From assembly GCA_964545205.1 (NCBI GenBank), contig CAZJFH010000054.1, positions 1 through 34,780 on the forward strand: 34,780 bases of DNA, read 5' to 3'. Each line of letters starts with the position of its first letter. Position 1 is the stretch's first letter. This document shows positions 1 to 8,515 of the stretch, in pieces. A program made the translations under genes and the position numbers. Source of the DNA: CAZJFH01 sp964545205 (lineage in GTDB: Bacteria > Pseudomonadota > Alphaproteobacteria > Rhodospirillales > Magnetospirillaceae). Under the pieces are notes generated by a model that did not search any database, was not told where the DNA came from, and saw nothing but the letters and a program-made list of their open reading frames with translations.

Positions 1-52
1 GACGCCCTTGGTAAGGGAGAGGTCGACAGTTCAATCCTGTCCAGCAGCACCA
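1..52 (+). tRNA. tRNA-Thr (GGT), 5' end cut off by the window
   Basis: This is the 3' part of a tRNA. The anticodon loop TTGGTAA (8-14) has U33 followed by GGT, which reads Thr. The T arm is perfect (GACAG 25-29, loop TTCAATC, CTGTC 37-41). The 3' acceptor strand CAGCAGC (42-48) is followed by discriminator A and an encoded CCA (50-52). The anticodon stem CGCCC/GGGAG has one G-A mismatch at the second pair. The D arm and 5' acceptor strand lie outside the window, so the acceptor stem could not be checked. Confidence 0.85.
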
Positions 53-133
53 TCCCCCGTCTTCCGCGATCGTTCCGATTTCCCTCGACCGGCCTCCGCC
101 GGGCGCCCAATCGCGCCTTGCCTCGTCCATGCG

Positions 134-178
134 TATATGCTAATCGAGACAAATAGCATATAACCGGTCATTCATATG
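134..178. promoter_or_regulatory. Inverted-repeat operator candidate upstream of the cytochrome/fcc operon
   Basis: A perfect 9-bp inverted repeat, TATATGCTA (134-142) and TAGCATATA (154-162), is separated by 11 nt. An overlapping second pair, CATAT (157-161) and ATATG (174-178), follows. This AT-rich block stands out in a GC-rich region and lies 87-131 nt before the start codon at 265. The geometry fits a dimeric repressor or activator. The regulator is unknown; a sulfide-responsive ArsR-type factor would make sense but is only inference. Confidence 0.5.
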
Positions 179-264
179 GCTGAGGTATAGTTGGCGAACC
201 CGCCGTTAAGACGCGGGCATCCCCCGAGAACAAAAAACGCGGGGGGCCGAGAGGGAGACGTCGA

Positions 265-2259
265 ATGATCAGGAACGCCGGGATCGCCCTAGCGGGATTG
301 TTGGTGGCTGCGCTCATGTTGCCGGGCGCGGCGATGGCTGGCGACGCGAAGGTCGCGGCCGAACTGGCGGCGGCGCCGATGGTCGCGCCGCCCGAGGCGA
401 CGGCCAGGGCGCTGGCGGAGATCAAGCCGCCGCTCGACAACCATCGCTGCCTGCGCTGCCATGCCGACCACGAGGAAAAGGTCAGCATCCGGCCCGACGG
501 CAGCGAGAACGACATCTTCATCGACGTCGAGAAGATCAAGCGCAGCGTCCACGGCGAGGTGTCGTGCGTCGGCTGCCACAGCGACGTCGCCAAGCTGCCG
601 CACGACAAGCCGCTGTCGATGAGCATCGGCTGCGTCTCCTGCCACGAGCAGGAGTGGGAGAAGGCCGCCGAGGCCAAGGGCCCGCGGCTCGAACGGCTGG
701 CGGTCGTCAAGGGCCAGACCGGGGACTACATGCATTCGGTGCACGCGCTGCCGAACGCCCAGAACCAGACCCGGGTCAACGCCGCCTGCCACGACTGCCA
801 CGAGGGCCACAACGTCGGCAAGCCCGGCGAGGCGCAGCGCGCCCAGCACCGGCTCGAGAATCCCGAGGTCTGCGGCCGCTGCCACGAGAAGGAGAAGCAG
901 GACTACCTGGCCTCCGTCCACGGCAAGGCGATCACCGACAAGAAGGACGCCAAGTCCGCGGTCTGCTCCGACTGCCACAGCCTGCACGCCATCGGCTCGC
1001 CCAAGTCCGATCCGATGAAGCTGGCGATCACCCAGAACTGCGGCGACTGTCACGAGGACGCGCAGCGGACCTACCTCGCCTCCTATCACGGCCAGGTCAA
1101 CCAGCTCGGCTACACCAACACCGCCAAGTGCTTCGACTGCCACGGCGGCCACAAGATCGCCAAGGCCGACGATCCGACCTCGACCATCCACGCCCAGAAC
1201 CGCCTGAAGACCTGCAACACCTGCCACGAGGACGCCGGCCAGGGCTTCGTCAGCTTCATGGCGCACGGCGACCCCGACGACTTCCAGAAGTATCCCGGCC
1301 TGTTCGTCGCCAAGGTGTTCATGCAGGCGCTGATCATCGGCGTGATGGCCTTCTTCTGGGGCCACGTCCTGCTGTGGCTGTATCGCGAGCTGATGGACCG
1401 CCGCAAGGGCATCGGCCACTTCGAGAACCTGGAGCAGCCCGAGACCATCTATTTCCGCCGCTTCAGCGCCACCTGGCGGTGGATCCACATGCTGTTCGCC
1501 ATCTCCACCATGGTCCTGGCGCTGACCGGCACCAGCATCCTGTTCGCCCACACCGACTGGGCCAAGGCGGTCGTCGCCTTCATCGGCGGGCCGGAGGTCG
1601 AGGCGATCGTCCACCGCACGGCGGCGACGATCTGGATCGCCATCTTCGTCTTCCACCTGGCCGTCGCCGGCGTCAACATCTGGCGCCACCGCGACAGCTT
1701 CAAGTGGTTCGGCAGCACCTCGATGCTGCCCAACTGGAAGGACCTGCGCGACGTCAAGGACATGTTCCGCTGGTTCTTCGGCCGCGGCCCGCGGCCCGAA
1801 TTCGACCGCTGGACCTACTGGCAGAAGTTCGATTACTGGGCGCCGTTCTGGGGTGCCACGATCATCGGCTTCTCGGGCATGGTGATGTTCCTGCCCGAGG
1901 TGACTTCGCAGCTCATGCCCGGCTGGGTGTTCAACGTCGCGACGCTGGTCCACGCCGAGGAGGCGCTGCTGGCGACCGTGTTCCTCAACACCGTGCACTT
2001 CTTCAACGTGCACTTCCGGCCCAGCCGTTTCCCGATGAGCACGACCATCTTCACCGGCGCCATTCCGCTGGAGGAGTTCAAGCACGACCACCGCGTCGAG
2101 TACGAGCGCCTGAAGGCCACCGGCGAGTTGGACAAGTTCCTGGTCAAGCGCATCTCGCGGCGCGTCGACCTGGCGTCGAGCTTCGTCGCCAGCGTGCTGA
2201 TCGTCTCCGGCCTCACCCTGCTGACGCTGGTCCTGGTCGGCCGCGCGACGATGCTCTGA
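265..2259 (+). CDS. Nonaheme c-type / b-type membrane cytochrome (CbcL-like architecture)
   Basis: 664 aa with an N-terminal signal sequence (about 1-25). Nine CxxCH haem c motifs begin at residues 62, 101, 123, 175, 203, 234, 259, 289 and 317. A C-terminal multi-helix domain (about 345-664) resembles the HydC/FdnI/PhsC family of dihaem b cytochromes, with conserved His in membrane helices. Nine c haems fused to such a b domain is the layout known from Geobacter CbcL, a quinone-linked inner-membrane electron carrier. Here it is the first gene of an operon with fccA (11-nt gap) and fccB. The inferred role is electron exchange between the quinone pool and periplasmic haems, perhaps with the flavocytochrome. 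The start is supported by a GAGAGGGAG ribosome site. Family assignment is by motifs and architecture only. Confidence 0.85.
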   Translation: MIRNAGIALAGLLVAALMLPGAAMAGDAKVAAELAAAPMVAPPEATARALAEIKPPLDNHRCLRCHADHEEKVSIRPDGSENDIFIDVEKIKRSVHGEVSCVGCHSDVAKLPHDKPLSMSIGCVSCHEQEWEKAAEAKGPRLERLAVVKGQTGDYMHSVHALPNAQNQTRVNAACHDCHEGHNVGKPGEAQRAQHRLENPEVCGRCHEKEKQDYLASVHGKAITDKKDAKSAVCSDCHSLHAIGSPKSDPMKLAITQNCGDCHEDAQRTYLASYHGQVNQLGYTNTAKCFDCHGGHKIAKADDPTSTIHAQNRLKTCNTCHEDAGQGFVSFMAHGDPDDFQKYPGLFVAKVFMQALIIGVMAFFWGHVLLWLYRELMDRRKGIGHFENLEQPETIYFRRFSATWRWIHMLFAISTMVLALTGTSILFAHTDWAKAVVAFIGGPEVEAIVHRTAATIWIAIFVFHLAVAGVNIWRHRDSFKWFGSTSMLPNWKDLRDVKDMFRWFFGRGPRPEFDRWTYWQKFDYWAPFWGATIIGFSGMVMFLPEVTSQLMPGWVFNVATLVHAEEALLATVFLNTVHFFNVHFRPSRFPMSTTIFTGAIPLEEFKHDHRVEYERLKATGELDKFLVKRISRRVDLASSFVASVLIVSGLTLLTLVLVGRATML

Positions 2260-2270
2260 GGGAGGGAAGG

Positions 2271-2861
2271 ATGCGTAAGCTCATCTTGGCCGCGGTCCTG
2301 ACCGCCATGACCGGAACCGGCGGCACCGCCTGGGCCCGGGGAGACATCGAGATCCTGGCGCGGACCTGCAACGCCTGCCACGGCGTCGGCGGCGTCAGCG
2401 CCGGCACGACGATGCCGTCGATCGGCGGCCTGCCGCGCGACTATCTCGAACGCGTGATGAAGCAGTGGAAGTACGGCGAGCGCGACGGCATCACCATGAA
2501 CCGGGTGGTCCGCGGCCTGAGCGACGACGAGATCGATGCGCTTGCGGCCTATTTCGCCGCCCAGCCCTGGGTGCCGTCGCCGCAGCCGGCCGAGGACGCG
2601 GTGCTGACCGCCGGCGGCAAGGTCGTCTACGAGGTGTGCACCGACTGCCATGGCCTCGACGGCGGCGATCCCGACTGGGACGCGCCGCGCCTGAACGGCC
2701 AGTGGTCGAAATACCTGCAGCTCGAACTCGAGAAGTACCGCAGCGCCGAATACCTCCTGCCCCACCGCAAGATGGGCAAGGCGGTCGGCGAGGTCGAGCC
2801 GACCAAGGCCTCGGCCGCCGCCGTCTATTTCGGCGCCCAGGGCAAGGGAGAGGCGCGATGA
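2271..2861 (+). CDS. fccA: Dihaem cytochrome c subunit of flavocytochrome c sulfide dehydrogenase
   Basis: 196 aa with a signal peptide (1 to about 22, ending AWA). Two class-I cytochrome c domains carry CNACH at residue 33 and CTDCH at 123, each followed by a downstream Met-containing segment (MKQW..MNR; HRKMGK) that could supply the sixth ligand. This is the usual design of FccA/SoxE and c4-type dihaem cytochromes. The protein would accept electrons from the FccB flavin in the periplasm. The start has a GGGAGGGAAGG ribosome site immediately upstream. Its stop overlaps the fccB start (ATGA), indicating translational coupling and a 1:1 complex. The identity rests on pairing with fccB; alone it would be called a generic cytochrome c4. 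Confidence 0.85.
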   Translation: MRKLILAAVLTAMTGTGGTAWARGDIEILARTCNACHGVGGVSAGTTMPSIGGLPRDYLERVMKQWKYGERDGITMNRVVRGLSDDEIDALAAYFAAQPWVPSPQPAEDAVLTAGGKVVYEVCTDCHGLDGGDPDWDAPRLNGQWSKYLQLELEKYRSAEYLLPHRKMGKAVGEVEPTKASAAAVYFGAQGKGEAR

Positions 2862-4204
2862 ACACCGTCTTCGATCGTCGCGGCTTCCTCAAGGCCGCCA
2901 CCGCCTTCACCGGCGCCGCCATGCTCTCGATCCCGCAGGGCCGGGCCGCCACCGCCAAGGCCCGCGTCGTCGTGGTCGGCGGCGGCTACGGCGGCGCCAC
3001 CGCGGCCAAATACCTGCGCCTGCTCGATCCGGGCATCGACGTCACCCTGATCGAGCGCGGCACGGTCTACACCTCGTGCCCGCTGTCGAACGAGGTCGTC
3101 TCCGGCGCCCGCGAGATCGACACCATCCAGACCGGCTACGACCGGCTGGCGGCGCGCGGCGTCAATGTCGTCCACGACGAGGTCACGGCGATCGATCCGG
3201 TCGCCAAGACGGTGGCGACCGCCGGCGGCCGCTCGTTCGGCTACGATTCGCTGGTGGTCTCGCCGGGCATCGAGTTCGACTACGACGCCGTCGCCGGCCT
3301 CAGCCGCGAGATTTCCGAGACCCGCATCCCGCACGCCTGGAAGGCCGGGCCGCAGACCCTGCTGCTGCGCAGGCAGCTCGAAGCGATGGAGGACGGCGGC
3401 GTCTTCGTCATCGCGGTGCCGAAGGGGCCGTTCCGCTGCCCGCCCGGGCCGTACGAGCGCGCCGCCCAGGTGGCGATGCACTGCCTGCACCACGGCAAGA
3501 AGAAGTCGAAGGTGATCATCCTCGACGCCAACGACGGCTTCGCCAAGAAGCCGCTGTTCGAGGAATCCTGGCGCGCCCTCTACGGCTACGGCGAGGGCGG
3601 CATGATCGAATGGGTGCCGGCGGCCAACGACGGCAAGGTCGAGGAGATCCTCGCCGACGAGATGATCGCCCGCACCACCTTCGACGACCACAAGGCCGAC
3701 GTGCTCAACCTGATCCCGCCGCACCGCGCCGGCCGCATCGCCCGCGACCTCGGCCTGGCCGATGCCGGCGGCAAGTGGTGCTCGGCGCGGCCGCAGGACA
3801 TGGAATCGCTGGTGATGAAGGACGTCCACGTCATCGGCGACGCTTGCACCGCCGGCGAACTGGCGGTCGGCAGCGGCCTGCCCAAGTCGGCGCACATGGC
3901 CAACTCGCAGGGCAAGATCGTCGCCGCCGCCCTGGCCGCCAAGTACAACGGCCAGCCGGCGCCGACGCCGATCTACACCAACACCTGCTACAGCGTCGTC
4001 GCCCACGACTGGGGCTTCTCGGTCGTCCACCTGTTCCGGGTCGAGGGCGGCAAGTGGATCTTCATCAAGGAAGGCAGCGGCATCTCGCCGACCAGCTTCG
4101 GCACCAAGGAGCAGCCGAAGCCGGTGCCACGCATCTACCGCAAGATGGAGGCCGAATACGCCGACGGCTGGCTGCGCAACCTGATGGCGGATTCGTTCGG
4201 CTGA
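2858..4204 (+). CDS. fccB: Flavocytochrome c sulfide dehydrogenase, flavoprotein subunit
   Basis: 448 aa. A twin-arginine signal (DRRGFLKA near residue 10) suggests export folded with FAD. The FAD Rossmann motif VVVGGGYGGATAAKYL follows directly, and a second FAD-contact motif VIGDACTAGE is near residue 327. Cys74 in YTSCPLSN sits where FccB proteins attach FAD covalently. Cys194 (FRCPPGP) and Cys377 (TNTCYS) match the redox-active cysteine pair of the sulfide:quinone reductase/FccB superfamily. The protein would oxidise sulfide (or a related sulfur species) and pass electrons to the FccA haems. It is encoded in an operon with fccA and the CbcL-like cytochrome. SoxF is the closest alternative name; no sox genes are in the window. 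Confidence 0.88.
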   Translation: MNTVFDRRGFLKAATAFTGAAMLSIPQGRAATAKARVVVVGGGYGGATAAKYLRLLDPGIDVTLIERGTVYTSCPLSNEVVSGAREIDTIQTGYDRLAARGVNVVHDEVTAIDPVAKTVATAGGRSFGYDSLVVSPGIEFDYDAVAGLSREISETRIPHAWKAGPQTLLLRRQLEAMEDGGVFVIAVPKGPFRCPPGPYERAAQVAMHCLHHGKKKSKVIILDANDGFAKKPLFEESWRALYGYGEGGMIEWVPAANDGKVEEILADEMIARTTFDDHKADVLNLIPPHRAGRIARDLGLADAGGKWCSARPQDMESLVMKDVHVIGDACTAGELAVGSGLPKSAHMANSQGKIVAAALAAKYNGQPAPTPIYTNTCYSVVAHDWGFSVVHLFRVEGGKWIFIKEGSGISPTSFGTKEQPKPVPRIYRKMEAEYADGWLRNLMADSFG

Positions 4205-4251
4205 CACCGAGCAAGCCACGGGTTTGCCCTTCTCTCCCTCTCGGGCTTGAC

Positions 4252-4334
4252 TGCCCTGGGAGCGCGGGCGTCGTCGCCCGCACCGCCGGCCGCCTGAGGC
4301 GCTTGGCGGGCGGGACGCCCGCGCTCGCAGGGCA
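4252..4334. repeat. REP/BIME-like paired hairpin element, copy 1
   Basis: Two GC hairpins lie in opposite orientation: GCGGGCG-TCGT-CGCCCGC (4264-4281) and GCGGGCG-GGA-CGCCCGC (4306-4322). An outer inverted repeat bounds the whole (TGCCCTGGGAGC at 4252 against GCTCGCAGGGCA ending at 4334, one mismatch). It fills the gap between fccB and ppc and may also end fcc transcription. A related element occurs at 24837-24914. Confidence 0.7.
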
Positions 4335-4479
4335 TTTGCCCCCCTTGGCGCCTCCGCGGGGGCGACGATCTGGGGCTCTCCCCGCCAATCCGCACCGAAT
4401 CCGAAAATTTGACCCGCCGCCCGCGCCTCCCATCTAGCCTGTCAGGGCTTCGGCCCGCAGACCAGAGCTGGAGGCGCGC

Positions 4480-7209
4480 ATGGCCGTTCTCGATCCCGTC
4501 GCCCCCGATTTCGACAAGGTCGAGCGCGACCTGGGCTTCCTGATCGACTGTTTCCGCGAGGTCCTGGCCGAGATCGGCGAGGACGGGCTCGCGCGCGCGC
4601 TGCCGTTCGGCGGCGTCGCGGACGGCGACGGGGCGTTGTCGCCGGCGGTGATCCAGGCCTACGGCATCGCCTTCCAGCTTCTCGGCATGGCCGAGGAGAA
4701 CGCCGCCGTCCAGCATCGCCGCGCCCTGCAGGCCGAGGGCCGGCTGCACGAGTATCGCGGCACCTGGGAGGACCATCTCGCGCGCCTCGCCGCCGCCGGC
4801 CACCGCCCCGAGGACATCGCCGCCGCGGCCGCGAACGCCCGCATCGAGGCGGTCCTGACCGCGCACCCCACCGAGGCCAAGCGCCAGACCGTGCTCGAGA
4901 ACCACCGCGCGCTGTACCTCGAGCTGGTGAAGCGCGAGAACAGCATGTACACGCCGCAGGAGCGCCAGGCGATCCGCGACGAGGTCAAGTGCATCCTCGA
5001 ACGCCTGTGGCGCACCGGCGAGATCTTCCTGGAAAAGCCCGACCTCGCCTCGGAGCTGCGCAACGTGATCCACCATCTGCGCAACGTCTTTCCCCAGGCG
5101 CTGCCGCTGGCGCGTCGGCGCCAGGAGCAGGCCTGGGCGGCGGCCGGATTCGGGCCGGAGGCGCTGGCGGCGGCGCGGCGGCGGCCGCTGCTGTCCTTCG
5201 GCGACTGGGTCGGCGGCGACCGCGACGGCCATCCGCTGGTCACCGCCGAGGTCACCCGCGACACGCTGGCCGAGTTGCGGCGCAACGCGCTCGATTTGCT
5301 GCGGCGCCGGCTGACCCGGCTCGCCATCGACCTCAGCCTGTCGGCGCGGCTGCAGCGGCCGCCGCCGGCGCTGCCGGCCCGCATCGCCGAGCTGGCGGAG
5401 CCGCTCGGCGATCACGGCCGCCGCGCGGTCGCCCGCAACCCCGAGGAGCCATGGCGGCAGTTCGTCAATCTGATGCTGGCGCGGCTGCCCGACGCCGGCG
5501 CACCGCAGCCCTATCGCCGCGCCGGGGAACTGGCCGCCGACCTCGAGCTGCTGGCCGAGTCCCTGTGCGCCATCGGCGCCCATCGGCTGGCCGAGGCCGA
5601 AGTCGGGCCGGTGCTCGACCTGGTCCGCACCTTCGGCTTCCACCTCGCCCGCCTCGACATCCGCCAGAACAGCCGCTTCCACGAGCTGGCGCTGGATCAG
5701 CTCATGCGCGGCGCCGGCATCCGGGCCGCCGACTACGAGTCCTGGGACGAGCCGGCGCGGCGCGCCTTCCTGGATGCCGAACTGGCGCTGCCGCGGCCGT
5801 TCGCCCGCGCCGGCGTGTCGCTGGGGCCCGAGGCCGACGCCGTGACCGCCTGCTACCGCGCCGTCGCCGCGCACGCCGCCGCCCACGGCAGCGAAGGCCT
5901 CGGCGCGCTGATCGTCAGCATGACCCGCTCGGTTTCCGACCTGCTGGTGGTCTGTCTGTTCGCCCGCGAGGCCGGGCTGATGGTCGACACCCCGGACGGC
6001 CCGGCCTGCCCGCTGCCGGTGGTGCCGCTGTTCGAGACCATCGACGACCTGCGGCGCAGCCCCGACATCCTGCGCGGCTTCCTCGACCACCCGACGATCC
6101 GGCGCTCGCTGGCCTGGCAGGCGGCGGCGTCCGGGGCCGAGACGCCGGTGCAGCAGGTGATGGTCGGCTACAGCGACAGCAACAAGGACGGCGGCATCCT
6201 CGCCAGCCGCTGGGGGCTGTACCGGGCGCAGGAGGCGCTGACGGCGGCCGGCCGCGCCGCCGGCGTGCGGGTGCGCTTCTTCCACGGCCGCGGCGGCACG
6301 ATCGGCCGCGGCGCCGGCCCGACGCACCGGTTCCTGGCGGCGACGCCGCCCGGCGCCTTGGGCGGCGACCTGCGGCTGACCGAGCAGGGCGAGACGATCT
6401 CGCAGAAATACGCCAACGTCGCCACCGCCGCCCATCACCTCGAACTGTTGATGGCCGGCACGGTGGCGGCGTCGCTCGGCCGCGCCAGCGCCGCGCCCGA
6501 CGAGCCGGCGCTGGCCGCGACGATGGACCGGCTGGCGGCGGACAGCCGCCGGGTCTACGAGGCGCTGATCCGCGCCGACGGTTTCCTCGACTTCTTCAGC
6601 CAGGCGACGCCGATCGACGCCATCGAGGCCAGCCGCATCGGCTCGCGGCCGGTGCGCCGGACCGGCCGGCGCACGCTCGCCGACCTGCGGGCGATCCCGT
6701 GGGTGTTCTCGTGGAGCCAGGCGCGGTTCCAGCTTCCGGGCTGGTACGGCGTCGGCAGCGCGCTCGAGGCGCTGGCGCGCGACGACGCGGCCGGCTTCGA
6801 GCGGCTGCGCGGCCGGCTCTACGACTGGCCGCCGCTGCATTACGTCGCCAGCAGCGTCGCCACCAGCGTCTCCACCGCCGATCCGGAGATCATGCGCGCC
6901 TATGCCGCCCTGATCCCCGACGCCGACCTGCGCGAGCGCTTCCTCGCCATGGTCCTCGACGAGCATCGCCGCACGGTCGCGGCCCTGGAGCGGCTTTACG
7001 GCGGTCCGCTGGCCGAGCGGCGGGCGGCGGTGCAGCGCTCGCTGTCGCTGCGCCGCGACGCCCTGCGGCGGCTGCACGACGAGCAGATCCGGCTGCTGCG
7101 GGAATGGCGGCCGCTGAAGGGCGGCGGCGATGCGCGGGCGCCCGGGCTGGAAGCGCGGCTGCTGCTGACCATCAACGCCATCGCCGGCGGGCTCGGCGCC
7201 ACCGGCTGA
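4480..7209 (+). CDS. ppc: Phosphoenolpyruvate carboxylase
   Basis: 909 aa, normal for bacterial PEPC. It carboxylates PEP with bicarbonate to oxaloacetate and phosphate, an anaplerotic, cytosolic, Mg-dependent step. The catalytic His129 lies in VLTAHPTEAKRQ. Other family signatures are FGDWVGGDRDGHP (about 244-256), GYSDSNKDGG (about 563-572), FHGRGGTIGRGAGPTH (about 604-619), GSRPVRR (about 723) and the C-terminal INAIAGGLGATG, which replaces the usual INGIAAGMRNTG. The start follows GCTGGAGG. The gene appears monocistronic, between a REP-like element and a separate promoter region. TEAKRQ instead of the common TE(A/V)xRR and the altered C-terminus suggest a divergent alphaproteobacterial PEPC branch. 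Confidence 0.95.
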   Translation: MAVLDPVAPDFDKVERDLGFLIDCFREVLAEIGEDGLARALPFGGVADGDGALSPAVIQAYGIAFQLLGMAEENAAVQHRRALQAEGRLHEYRGTWEDHLARLAAAGHRPEDIAAAAANARIEAVLTAHPTEAKRQTVLENHRALYLELVKRENSMYTPQERQAIRDEVKCILERLWRTGEIFLEKPDLASELRNVIHHLRNVFPQALPLARRRQEQAWAAAGFGPEALAAARRRPLLSFGDWVGGDRDGHPLVTAEVTRDTLAELRRNALDLLRRRLTRLAIDLSLSARLQRPPPALPARIAELAEPLGDHGRRAVARNPEEPWRQFVNLMLARLPDAGAPQPYRRAGELAADLELLAESLCAIGAHRLAEAEVGPVLDLVRTFGFHLARLDIRQNSRFHELALDQLMRGAGIRAADYESWDEPARRAFLDAELALPRPFARAGVSLGPEADAVTACYRAVAAHAAAHGSEGLGALIVSMTRSVSDLLVVCLFAREAGLMVDTPDGPACPLPVVPLFETIDDLRRSPDILRGFLDHPTIRRSLAWQAAASGAETPVQQVMVGYSDSNKDGGILASRWGLYRAQEALTAAGRAAGVRVRFFHGRGGTIGRGAGPTHRFLAATPPGALGGDLRLTEQGETISQKYANVATAAHHLELLMAGTVAASLGRASAAPDEPALAATMDRLAADSRRVYEALIRADGFLDFFSQATPIDAIEASRIGSRPVRRTGRRTLADLRAIPWVFSWSQARFQLPGWYGVGSALEALARDDAAGFERLRGRLYDWPPLHYVASSVATSVSTADPEIMRAYAALIPDADLRERFLAMVLDEHRRTVAALERLYGGPLAERRAAVQRSLSLRRDALRRLHDEQIRLLREWRPLKGGGDARAPGLEARLLLTINAIAGGLGATG

Positions 7210-7427
7210 GCGGCAGGGCGTGCCCGCGGCGCCAAAAGAACGGGGCGCGGCGCGCGTCGAATTCCACGTCGCGCTTCCGGAGAATTCGCCGCGCCTCTAT
7301 TAGCGAAAACGAATAATTACGCCGACTTGACCAAGCGCAAATCCCGGTTCGAGCGCTCTGCGCAAAATGCTATTCTTGCATGCCCGAGGGGGTGTGGAGA
7401 AATCTACAGTAGGGAGAGGGGAGTATT

Positions 7428-7955
7428 ATGATCGGTTTCAAGTATCGAGGTGTCGCCGCCGCCGTCGTCGCGCTGGCCGCCGCCACCGCGGCGCTGCCGG
7501 CGATGGCGTGGACCGACAAGATCGAGCCCGGCCAGGACATCAACAGCGCCTGCGCCTTCGAGCCCGAGGCCAATTGCGACTGGGCGGTGCGCATCGGCGC
7601 CCAGCAGCCCGGCATCGACATGAGCTACGCCTCGATGGTGGCGATGCGGCTCGACGGCGCCAACCTGGCCGGCGCCAACTTCACCGGCGCCATCATCCAG
7701 CTCGCCAACCTCAAGGCCGCCGACCTGACCGGCGCCAACCTCGAGGGCGCGCACATGCACGCCGTCAACCTGCAGGGCGCCAAGCTGGCCGACGCCAACC
7801 TGACCCGGGTCAACTTCCTCGACGCCGACCTGTCGGGGGCGGACCTGCGCGGCGCGCGCATCGACGGCGCCATCTTCATCGCCGCCAAGCTCGACAACGT
7901 GGTGTGGCCGGACGGCCGCGTCTGCGCGGTCGGCTCCAAGGGGAGCTGCCGCTGA
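7428..7955 (+). CDS. Exported pentapeptide-repeat protein
   Basis: 175 aa with a clear signal peptide (1 to about 27, ending AMA). Residues about 65-155 consist of A(D/N)LxG-type pentapeptide repeats (for example LDGANLAGANFTGA and ADLSGADLRGA), which fold as a right-handed quadrilateral beta-helix. Cysteines flank the repeat block (CAFEPEANC near residue 42 and CAVGSKGSC at the C-terminus), so end-capping disulfides in the periplasm are likely. A strong GGGAGAGGGGAG site precedes the ATG. The stop overlaps the presumed start of the heme oxygenase gene by 4 nt. No specific function can be read from the repeats. Confidence 0.85.
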   Translation: MIGFKYRGVAAAVVALAAATAALPAMAWTDKIEPGQDINSACAFEPEANCDWAVRIGAQQPGIDMSYASMVAMRLDGANLAGANFTGAIIQLANLKAADLTGANLEGAHMHAVNLQGAKLADANLTRVNFLDADLSGADLRGARIDGAIFIAAKLDNVVWPDGRVCAVGSKGSCR

Positions 7956-8515
7956 GCGAGCCCCTGCTCGAGCGGCTGCGCGCCGAGACCCGGCCGGCGC
8001 ATGCGCGCCTCGAGGCCCGGCTGCGGCTGCTCGACCCCGGCCTCGACCGCGCCGGCTACGCCTGGTACCTGGAACGCTTCCACGGCTTCTACCGGCCGTG
8101 GGAGCGCCGCATGGCGGCCCTGCTCGCCGAGCCGGGCTTCTTCGACGAGCGCCGGCGACTGCCGGCGATCGCCGCCGATCTGCGGGCGCTCGGCCTGTCG
8201 GCCGCCGAGATCGCCGCGCTGCCCGACTGCCGCGATCTGCCGTCCTTCGAGACCCGCGCGGCGGCGCTGGGCGGGCTCTACGTCACCGAGGGCTCGCGCC
8301 TCGGCGGCCAGGTCATCGCCCGCCGGGTGGCCGGGAATCTCGGCCTGGCGCCCGACGCCGGCATCGCCTTCTTCGCCAGCCGCGGCGCCGATCCCGCCCG
8401 GCTGTGGCGCGACTTCCGCGCCAAGCTCGCCCGCGAGGTCGCGCCGGACGACCACGACGCCGCCATCGCCGCCGCCCAGGCGACCTTCGCGGCGATCGAG
8501 GGTTGGCTGTCCTAG
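7952..8515 (+). CDS. Biliverdin-producing heme oxygenase (apparent CTG start)
   Basis: 187 aa, a typical length for bacterial BphO/HO-family heme oxygenases. The N-terminus LSEPLLERLRAETRPAHARLE matches the family start, with the proximal haem ligand in RPAHARLE. Family-like segments follow: YAWYLERFHGFYRPWE, and GGLYVTEGSRLGGQVIARR in the distal helix region. No ATG, GTG or TTG lies in frame before this motif. CTG at 7952 overlaps the previous stop (CTGA) and has an AAGGGGAG site 6 nt upstream, so it is the best start. The product would cleave haem to biliverdin, CO and Fe2+. No phytochrome gene is in the window. Its stop overlaps the convergent histidine kinase gene by 4 nt. Confidence 0.82.
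   Translation: MSEPLLERLRAETRPAHARLEARLRLLDPGLDRAGYAWYLERFHGFYRPWERRMAALLAEPGFFDERRRLPAIAADLRALGLSAAEIAALPDCRDLPSFETRAAALGGLYVTEGSRLGGQVIARRVAGNLGLAPDAGIAFFASRGADPARLWRDFRAKLAREVAPDDHDAAIAAAQATFAAIEGWLS

Noticed and set aside
289..2091. 600-aa minus-strand open frame opposite the multihaem cytochrome
   Set aside because: Antisense shadow; all nine CxxCH motifs are on the plus strand.
4135..7077. 980-aa open frame on the minus strand opposite ppc
   Set aside because: It is a shadow of the high G/C third-position bias; the plus strand encodes an unmistakable PEP carboxylase.
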